Shown piece by piece: positions 6,526 through 12,928 of a DNA stretch of 12,928 nt. The stretch lies in assembly GCA_030426445.1 (NCBI GenBank), contig JAUHYS010000030.1:1-12928 (forward strand). The letters are read 5' to 3'. A model generated the notes under the pieces. That model ran no database searches and was not told the origin of the DNA. It worked only from the letters and a program-made list of their open reading frames with translations. How positions within the stretch are numbered: position 1 is the stretch's first letter; each line of letters begins with the position of its first letter. This stretch comes from a bacterium (GTDB lineage: Bacteria; UBA10199; DSSB01). The position numbers were made by a program, and so were the translations under genes.

Positions 6526-8634
6526 ATGTCTCAAAAGATTCAAGTTCAATGTGATTTTGGAGGGAAACCCCTCATTATAGAAACAGGTCATCTAGCCAAA
6601 CAGGCCGATGGCTCAGTGATTGTTCGCAGTGGCGACACCATGGTGCTGGTTACCGTTTGTGCCAGTGCAGATGCCAAAGAAGGGATTGACTTTCTTCCGC
6701 TTACTGTCGACTATGTCGAAAAAACCTTTGCCGCAGGGAAAATCCCTGGAGGTTTTCTCAAGCGCGAAGGCCGCCTTTCGGAACGCGAAACCCTCACCAG
6801 TCGTCTCATCGACCGTCCGATTCGCCCTCTATTTCCCGAAGGCTGGGCCTGTGAAACCCAGGTCATTGCCACAGTGCTTTCCGCAGATCCAGATAATGAC
6901 CCCGATACCTTAGCGATTATTGGTGCCTCGGCAGCTTTGTCAATTTCCAATATTCCTTTTAATGGGCCTATTGCAGGCTGTCGCGTAGTGCGTGTCAATG
7001 GCGAAGTAGTCATTAATCCAAGCATTGCACAACTAGAAGACAGCGACGTCGAAATTATCCTAGCTGCCAGCGAAAACGCCTTGGTCATGGTCGAAGGTGG
7101 AGCCTGGGAAGTCCCCGAAGAAGATCTACTGCAAGCCTTACTGGCAGCTCACGAAGCTATGAAACCCGTCATTGATTTACAGCGCCAACTGGCAGAAAAG
7201 CTGGGCGTCCAAAAACGCGAAGTCACTGTGACAGAAAAAAATGAAGATTTAGCCAAAAGCGTGCGCGAACTGGCACAAACGCCTTTAGAGGAGGCCTTTA
7301 AAATTGCCACCAAGCTAGAGCGTTACGAGGCCGTGCGTTTAGTCAAGCAGGAACTCAAGGAACAATTGGTCACTGAAGAAACCTCACCTGAACAAGTTGC
7401 CCAAATGAGCAAGTATTTTAAAGAGCTGGAAAGCGAAATCATGCGTAAGCAGATTGTCGATAAGAAACAGCGCATCGATGGGCGAGATTACGAAACCGTT
7501 CGTCCCATTTCGATTGACTTAGGTATGTTACCCCGTGCCCATGGTTCAGCGGTGTTTACCCGCGGAGAAACCCAGGCCTTAGTCACAGCGACTTTAGGTA
7601 CTTCCGATGATGTGCAAATCATTGATACCTTGTTGGAGTCGGGAACCAAACATTTTATGCTGCATTATAATTTTCCGCCTTTTTCAGTCGGTGAAGTCAA
7701 ATTTTTACGCGGCCCTGGCCGGCGTGAAATCGGCCATGGGGCCCTGGCCGAACGTGCGGTGACCAAAAACCTTCCCAGTGAGGAAGACTTTCCCTATACC
7801 CTGCGGATTGTCTCAGAAATTTTAGAATCCAATGGTTCCTCTTCGATGGCAACGGTATGCGGGGCTTCTTTGGCTATGATGGATGCTGGTGTTCCTGTAA
7901 GTGCTGCTGTCGCCGGGATTGCCATGGGGCTTATTAAGGAAGGTGAACAATATGTGGTGCTTTCCGATATTTTGGGAGACGAAGACCATTTAGGCGATAT
8001 GGATTTTAAGGTGGCGGGTACCGAAAAAGGCGTGACTGCCTTACAAATGGATATCAAAATAGAAGGTCTGCCTTTGGATGTGATGAAGCAAGCATTAGAG
8101 CAAGCGAAGCGTGGGCGTTTACATATTTTGGGAGAAATGAAAAAAGCGATTGAGGCCCCACGCAGTGAACTTTCTTCTCATGCGCCTCGTATCGAAAGCA
8201 TTAAAATTAACCCAGATAAAATCCGTGATATCATTGGTCCTGGCGGTAAAATGATTCGCAGCATCATTGATCAAACCGGTGTCAAGATCGATGTCGAAGA
8301 CAGTGGGGTGGTACAATTATACAGCTCCGATGCGGAGTCGATCAAAAAAGCTAAAAAGCTGATCAATGATATTGTCGAAGAAGCCGTAGAAGGCCGAGTT
8401 TACCGCGGCAAGGTTCGCAAAATTATGGATTTTGGTGCCTTTGTCGAAATCATTCCTGGCACCGATGGTTTATTGCATATTTCGCAGATTGCTCAGGAAC
8501 GCATTAACAAGGTGACCGATGTCCTGCACGAAGGCGATGAAGTCATTGTGAAATGTATCCGTATCGATCGTGACGGTAAGGTTTCTTTAAGTAAAAAAGA
8601 GGCCGAGGGCTTGGTGCCAGATAGCGAGAAATAA
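6526..8634 (+). CDS. pnp: Polyribonucleotide nucleotidyltransferase (PNPase)
   Basis: PNPase degrades RNA 3' to 5' by phosphorolysis, releasing nucleoside diphosphates, as a trimer often held in the degradosome. The 702-aa length is normal. Domain order is complete: first RNase PH fold (about 10-140), helical linker, second RNase PH fold (about 310-530) with Gly-Arg-Arg-Glu-Ile-Gly-His-Gly near 399, KH domain (about 555-612) with Gly-Pro-Gly-Gly, and S1 domain (about 620-692) with Phe-Gly-Ala-Phe-Val. The catalytic motif Asp-Ile-Leu-Gly-Asp-Glu-Asp starts at residue 481; Asp487, Asp493 and Lys495 correspond to E. coli Asp486, Asp492 and Lys494. AAGGAG lies seven bases before the ATG. It follows rpsO across a 215-bp spacer holding the long hairpin, and is followed immediately by dut. 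GC content is visibly higher than in the two large genes upstream. Confidence 0.99.
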   Translation: MSQKIQVQCDFGGKPLIIETGHLAKQADGSVIVRSGDTMVLVTVCASADAKEGIDFLPLTVDYVEKTFAAGKIPGGFLKREGRLSERETLTSRLIDRPIRPLFPEGWACETQVIATVLSADPDNDPDTLAIIGASAALSISNIPFNGPIAGCRVVRVNGEVVINPSIAQLEDSDVEIILAASENALVMVEGGAWEVPEEDLLQALLAAHEAMKPVIDLQRQLAEKLGVQKREVTVTEKNEDLAKSVRELAQTPLEEAFKIATKLERYEAVRLVKQELKEQLVTEETSPEQVAQMSKYFKELESEIMRKQIVDKKQRIDGRDYETVRPISIDLGMLPRAHGSAVFTRGETQALVTATLGTSDDVQIIDTLLESGTKHFMLHYNFPPFSVGEVKFLRGPGRREIGHGALAERAVTKNLPSEEDFPYTLRIVSEILESNGSSSMATVCGASLAMMDAGVPVSAAVAGIAMGLIKEGEQYVVLSDILGDEDHLGDMDFKVAGTEKGVTALQMDIKIEGLPLDVMKQALEQAKRGRLHILGEMKKAIEAPRSELSSHAPRIESIKINPDKIRDIIGPGGKMIRSIIDQTGVKIDVEDSGVVQLYSSDAESIKKAKKLINDIVEEAVEGRVYRGKVRKIMDFGAFVEIIPGTDGLLHISQIAQERINKVTDVLHEGDEVIVKCIRIDRDGKVSLSKKEAEGLVPDSEK

Positions 8635-8636
8635 AA

Positions 8637-9077
8637 ATAGAAATCAAAATTAAACAACTAGAAGGCACTCCTCAAGATTATTTGCCGCGCTATATGAGTG
8701 AGGGTGCAAGCGGTATGGACTTGTTTGCGGCTTTAAAAACTGCAAAGAGCTTGGAGCCCGGTCAACGCAGCTTGATTCCTTGCGGTTTTTGCTTAGAAAT
8801 GCCTCAAGGCATGGAGGCTCAAATTCGGCCGCGCTCGGGTTTAGCGATTAAACATGGTTTAACTTGCTTAAACTCTCCGGGAACCATTGATTCGGATTAT
8901 CGCGGTGAGATTCAAGTGATTTTGATTAACCTGGGCCAAGAAAATTTTATCATCGAGCCCGGGATGCGCATTGCGCAAATGGTTTTTCATCAAGTCGAAC
9001 AGGTCAAGCTTCAACTGATTTCAGAACTGACAGCAAGTGATAGAAATCAAGGGGGCTTTGGAAGCACTGGGCATTAA
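8637..9077 (+). CDS. dut: dUTP diphosphatase, non-canonical start
   Basis: dUTPase hydrolyses dUTP to dUMP and diphosphate, which keeps uracil out of DNA and supplies dUMP for dTMP synthesis. All five motifs of the trimeric family are present: Gly-Met-Asp-Leu, Pro-Arg-Ser-Gly-Leu-Ala, Gly-Thr-Ile-Asp-Ser-Asp-Tyr-Arg-Gly-Glu, Arg-Ile-Ala-Gln-Met, and the C-terminal Gly-Gly-Phe-Gly-Ser-Thr-Gly arm. The first usual start codon is TTG at 8682, but that drops the N-terminal beta strand and has no ribosome site. The open frame reaches back to 8625 and encodes a family-like N-terminus (Glu-Ile-Lys-Ile-Lys-Gln-Leu). I place the start at ATA 8637, two bases after the pnp stop, with GAG (8626-8628) eight bases upstream, giving 146 aa. 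ATT 8649 is another option. Translation probably depends on ribosomes finishing pnp. The family call is firm; the start is not. Confidence 0.93.
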   Translation: MEIKIKQLEGTPQDYLPRYMSEGASGMDLFAALKTAKSLEPGQRSLIPCGFCLEMPQGMEAQIRPRSGLAIKHGLTCLNSPGTIDSDYRGEIQVILINLGQENFIIEPGMRIAQMVFHQVEQVKLQLISELTASDRNQGGFGSTGH

Positions 9078-9090
9078 GAAAGAAAAAGTC

Positions 9091-9753
9091 ATGACAAAAT
9101 ATGAAGTGAAGAAAAAAAATAATGGCAAGGGGGATGCTTTTATTTCGTTTTTTGATCGACTCCTCCGTTGGATTATAGAACACCGTACAAAGTTTTTTCT
9201 ACTTATCGGGATCATTTTATTGGCCTTAGTGGGTTCTCAAGTTTACTTTTATTTGCAAGCTTCTCAAGCCAAAAAGGTCGCAAATATTTATGAAAAGGCC
9301 TTACAAGCTAAGCCCGAAGAAGCCCTCAAAGCCTGGAAAGTGATTTTAGAGAAAGACCCGCCTTTACAGCTTGGAGATTATATTCGCTTTAATATGGCAG
9401 GGATTTATACTGAGCAAAAAAAATGGGAGGAAGTCGCTAAAATTTTTGCGCAGTTAGAAAATTCATCATTAGATTATGTGCGCTATTTAAGTTTTTGGTC
9501 ACATGCCTTGGCGTTGGAAAATGCTAATCAAACCCAAGAGGCTCTTAAAGCTTATGAAACTTTAGTGAGCCAAAAAGAAAACCCCTATCAGGTTTATGGA
9601 AAGCTTGGAAAAGCACGTTGTTTAAGGCAACTAAAGGAATTTGCAAAAGCGGAAAAAACCCTTGCAGATATTCTAGAAAATCCAGATTCGCCAGCGCATG
9701 TAAAATCTGAGGCCATGGAGCAATGGATGAGTTTAAAATTGAGGTCCTCATAA
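9091..9753 (+). CDS. Membrane-anchored TPR-like protein
   Basis: The 220-aa product starts at ATG 9091, preceded by a weak purine-rich site (AGAAAGAA). A GTG at 9037 would extend it by 18 residues into dut but has no support. A basic N-terminus (1-34) leads into one membrane helix at about 35-55, after which the protein is helical. It contains TPR-like pairs, including Glu-Glu-Ala-Leu-Lys-Ala-Trp, Gln-Glu-Ala-Leu-Lys-Ala-Tyr and a later Ala-Lys-Ala-Glu-Lys-Thr-Leu. This layout resembles the YfgM/TPR_21-type ancillary proteins that work with the SecYEG translocon or periplasmic chaperones, with the TPR part outside the cytoplasm. The resemblance is by architecture only. The gene lies 13 bp after dut and is probably the last in the rpsO-pnp-dut operon. 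Confidence 0.85.
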   Translation: MTKYEVKKKNNGKGDAFISFFDRLLRWIIEHRTKFFLLIGIILLALVGSQVYFYLQASQAKKVANIYEKALQAKPEEALKAWKVILEKDPPLQLGDYIRFNMAGIYTEQKKWEEVAKIFAQLENSSLDYVRYLSFWSHALALENANQTQEALKAYETLVSQKENPYQVYGKLGKARCLRQLKEFAKAEKTLADILENPDSPAHVKSEAMEQWMSLKLRSS

Positions 9754-9770
9754 TAGAGCCATATTAAATG

Positions 9771-9795
9771 CTTTTTCAACTGAGTTGAGGAAAAG
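9771..9795 (+). terminator. Weak hairpin after the operon
   Basis: About nine pairs, two of them G-U, form between 9772-9780 and 9784-9792 around a TGA loop, 18 bp after the stop of the TPR gene. The perfect part is TCAAC against GTTGA. No T tract follows on this strand, so any terminator role is doubtful. Confidence 0.25.
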
Positions 9796-9796
9796 G

Positions 9797-9825
9797 TTGA
9801 CGGCTGCAAAGGCTTTCGCTAGGGT
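9797..9825 (+). promoter_or_regulatory. Stable-RNA-type promoter for the tRNAs
   Basis: TTGACG (9797-9802, 5 of 6 to consensus) and TAGGGT (9820-9825) are spaced by exactly 17 bp. A GC-rich discriminator (ACCCTCCGC) follows, as is typical of growth-rate-controlled tRNA and rRNA promoters. The predicted start lies about 55 bp before tRNA-Lys. The -10 is weak, so this is a moderate call. Confidence 0.5.
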
Positions 9826-9886
9826 ACCCTCCGCTCAAAGCCCAAATTCTCATTTTTGTAGTGGCTTAAGACGGGTTTAAAGCAAT

Positions 9887-9959
9887 GAGGCGCTAGCTCA
9901 GTTGGTAGAGCACCGCCCTTTTAAGGCGGGTGTCCTGGGTTCGAGCCCCAGGCGCCTCA
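9887..9959 (+). tRNA. tRNA-Lys (TTT)
   Basis: This 73-nt tRNA folds into a full cloverleaf. The acceptor GAGGCGC (9887-9893) pairs with GCGCCTC (9952-9958), with discriminator A. The anticodon stem CCGCC/GGCGG encloses loop CTTTTAA with anticodon TTT at 9920-9922. The T stem CTGGG/CCCAG encloses TTCGAGC. The 3' CCA is not encoded and must be added after transcription. It is followed 22 bp later by tRNA-Glu, probably on the same transcript. Confidence 0.97.
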
Positions 9960-9981
9960 TCATTTTATATTTTTTTCATTT

Positions 9982-11750
<1,769 letters not shown>

Positions 11751-11752
11751 AC

Positions 11753-11953
11753 TTATTTCCTTTTTATTACATCTTGTTGGATCATATCATCAACGAGAGC
11801 ATTAATAAAATTTAAGATGCCCGGAGTATATTCCATTTCATTGCTTTTATTTTTCGTATCTGTTCTTTCAAGTTTTCTATCTTGGTTAGACTGAATATTC
11901 ACAATGAGTTTTAAAGGATATCCACTTTTTTTAAAATTTTTGCTTTCACTCAT
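11753..11953 (-). CDS. Small unknown protein upstream of recombinase
   Basis: I do not recognise this 66-aa protein. The start at 11953 is chosen because it overlaps the preceding gene's stop by eight bases (ATGAGTGA), with a G-rich stretch upstream. Upstream in-frame ATGs (up to 12040) would overlap the previous gene by about 95 bp. The N-terminal half is polar and Lys/Asn-rich. The C-terminal part is probably a short helix ending in Asp-Asp-Met-Ile-Gln-Gln. Only two bases separate it from the recombinase, so the two are surely co-translated. Small partners of serine integrases sometimes act as directionality factors, but nothing in the sequence proves that here. Confidence 0.65.
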   Translation of the reverse strand: MSESKNFKKSGYPLKLIVNIQSNQDRKLERTDTKNKSNEMEYTPGILNFINALVDDMIQQDVIKRK

Positions 11954-12197
11954 CCATATACACCACCCCCTTTGCCATGTTCTTGCTTTCACCGCACCGG
12001 CCCTTTTCCATTTCCTGAAACGATCTTTTGCCATCCGCAAAAAAATCCATTGCCATTTTCCTAAAAGCTAAAAATTGATTTTCCGATAAACTACTTTGAC
12101 CCAGATCAAGGATTTGCTTCATCACTTTATCAAAAGTTTTCATGCCGATTTGAATAAATTTTGGCATGGGTACTCGATCATAGTTTTGATTATTCAT
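11946..12197 (-). CDS. Small unknown element protein
   Basis: I do not recognise this 83-aa protein. The start at 12197 overlaps the stop of the DnaC-like gene by eight bases (ATGAATAA), with GGAG seven bases upstream. The frame extends back to 12290, but that would overlap the previous gene by about 100 bp. The sequence is mainly helical (about 17-65), with a Met-Lys-Thr-Phe-Asp-Lys-Val-Met-Lys-Gln stretch, and has no membrane segment. It lies second in the element operon between the helicase loader and the 66-aa gene, so a role in replication or maintenance is possible. Confidence 0.65.
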   Translation of the reverse strand: MNNQNYDRVPMPKFIQIGMKTFDKVMKQILDLGQSSLSENQFLAFRKMAMDFFADGKRSFQEMEKGRCGESKNMAKGVVYMDE

Positions 12198-12918
12198 AAT
12201 CCTTCTCCATCGCTTTCTTTCGTTGCCTGATACGCCAATCAAACCCTTCCATTTTAACGCAACGACACATTTCAATAATGCGCGAAACAATACGTTTCCC
12301 TAACTTTTTCTCCAGCTCTTCAAGGCTGCAATTGCTGGTAAAAATTGTGGGGAGGATATGTTCGTAGCGATAGTTGATGAGCACAAAGAGAGTCTCTTGA
12401 ACCCATTCCGAAGTTTTTTCAGCACCGATATCATCAAGAACCAATAGCTTTACTTTTCGTGCTAACTCAAAGAGGTGATGCTGATTTCGATTTCTGCTGC
12501 TGATGCTATTGCGCAATTCAAGCAGAAGCTCTGGGCAAGAAATAAAAAGCGTTGGACTTTTACCAATCTGCCGATTGGCGATGGCCGCGGCTAAATGAGT
12601 TTTGCCGATGCCACAAGTTCCTAAAAAAATGATTCCACCATTTTTAAACTGAAAGTTTAAAGCAATCTGGTAGGCTTTTTTGGTGTGTGGTTCTGGAAAG
12701 AAATTATCGAAAGTCCGACCCCTAAAACGAAGGGACATCCGTGAGTAACGAAAAGCATCATCTAGCATTTGTTGTTCTCTAGCGACGTGCTCCATTTTTT
12801 CTCTTTGCTTTTCGCATTTGGTACAAAGCTCACTGGGCGGAATCCACCTCGGCGCCAAGCCAAGGAATGCAGGTCGAAAATAAGGTTCAATCTTGCTTTG
12901 GCAGTTTTTACACGGCAT
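12190..12918 (-). CDS. DnaC-type helicase loader ATPase
   Basis: This 242-aa protein belongs to the DnaC/IstB-type AAA+ ATPases, which load a replicative helicase onto DNA. It has an N-terminal zinc finger (Cys3, Cys6, Cys32, Cys35), Walker A Gly-Thr-Cys-Gly-Ile-Gly-Lys-Thr (100-107), Walker B Leu-Leu-Val-Leu-Asp-Asp (158-163), sensor 1 Thr-Ser-Asn (194-196), and a likely arginine finger around Arg209-Arg213. It is not part of an IS21 pair in what is visible: no IstA-like transposase flanks it downstream. Within phages and integrative elements such loaders serve element replication. The ATG at 12918 has no ribosome site in the ten bases left, and the frame stays open to the edge, so a longer start upstream cannot be excluded. 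Confidence 0.88.
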   Translation of the reverse strand: MPCKNCQSKIEPYFRPAFLGLAPRWIPPSELCTKCEKQREKMEHVAREQQMLDDAFRYSRMSLRFRGRTFDNFFPEPHTKKAYQIALNFQFKNGGIIFLGTCGIGKTHLAAAIANRQIGKSPTLFISCPELLLELRNSISSRNRNQHHLFELARKVKLLVLDDIGAEKTSEWVQETLFVLINYRYEHILPTIFTSNCSLEELEKKLGKRIVSRIIEMCRCVKMEGFDWRIRQRKKAMEKDYE

Positions 12919-12928
12919 GTTCGACGGT

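Noticed and set aside
9037..9090. GTG start giving an 18-residue longer TPR protein
   Set aside because: It lies 41 bp inside dut with no ribosome site. ATG 9091 leads directly into a normal basic, membrane-anchored N-terminus.
12198..12290. Longer form of the 83-aa protein starting at 12290
   Set aside because: It would overlap the helicase loader by about 100 bp. The start at 12197 has GGAG at the right distance.
12190..12918. IstB of an IS21-type insertion sequence
   Set aside because: No IstA-like transposase or terminal inverted repeats are visible, and the gene is overlapped by small genes leading to a recombinase. The N-terminal zinc finger fits a helicase loader.

Overview
The window holds three blocks. 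GC content, gene order and protein types suggest a bacterium with a Gram-negative-type membrane. The PNPase and dUTPase read most like deltaproteobacterial or myxobacterial versions, so a deltaproteobacteria-like or related candidate lineage is my best guess. This rests on motif memory only and is low confidence.

Block 1 (about 1-5750) is an AT-rich accessory region. It carries two large genes I do not recognise: 717 aa with a probable C-terminal membrane hairpin, and 948 aa with four related helical modules around a beta-rich centre. Both start with ATG-GTN-GTN and share a near-identical 42/43-bp element in their upstream regions, followed by a second conserved block. Between them is a 37-codon ORF that looks like the decapitated start of another member and stops inside the second repeat copy. 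The leader of the second gene can form mutually exclusive hairpins. A rho-independent terminator closes the block.

Block 2 (about 6000-9760) is a housekeeping operon on the + strand: rpsO (ribosomal protein S15), pnp (polynucleotide phosphorylase), dut (dUTPase) and a single-pass membrane TPR-like protein. A long, nearly perfect stem-loop lies between rpsO and pnp, where enterobacteria place the RNase III target used for pnp autoregulation. The dut gene has no convincing ATG, GTG or TTG start; homology calls for a start near 8637, at an ATA codon.

Block 3 (about 9797-12928) starts with tRNA-Lys(TTT) and tRNA-Glu(TTC), preceded by a plausible stable-RNA promoter. The tRNA-Glu abuts a mobile element that runs off the right edge. 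All element genes visible here lie on the - strand as a tight, overlapping operon: a DnaC-type helicase loader ATPase, two small unknown proteins, and a large serine recombinase. The last 11 recombinase codons and its stop are antisense to tRNA-Glu, which marks the tRNA 3' half as the likely attachment site.
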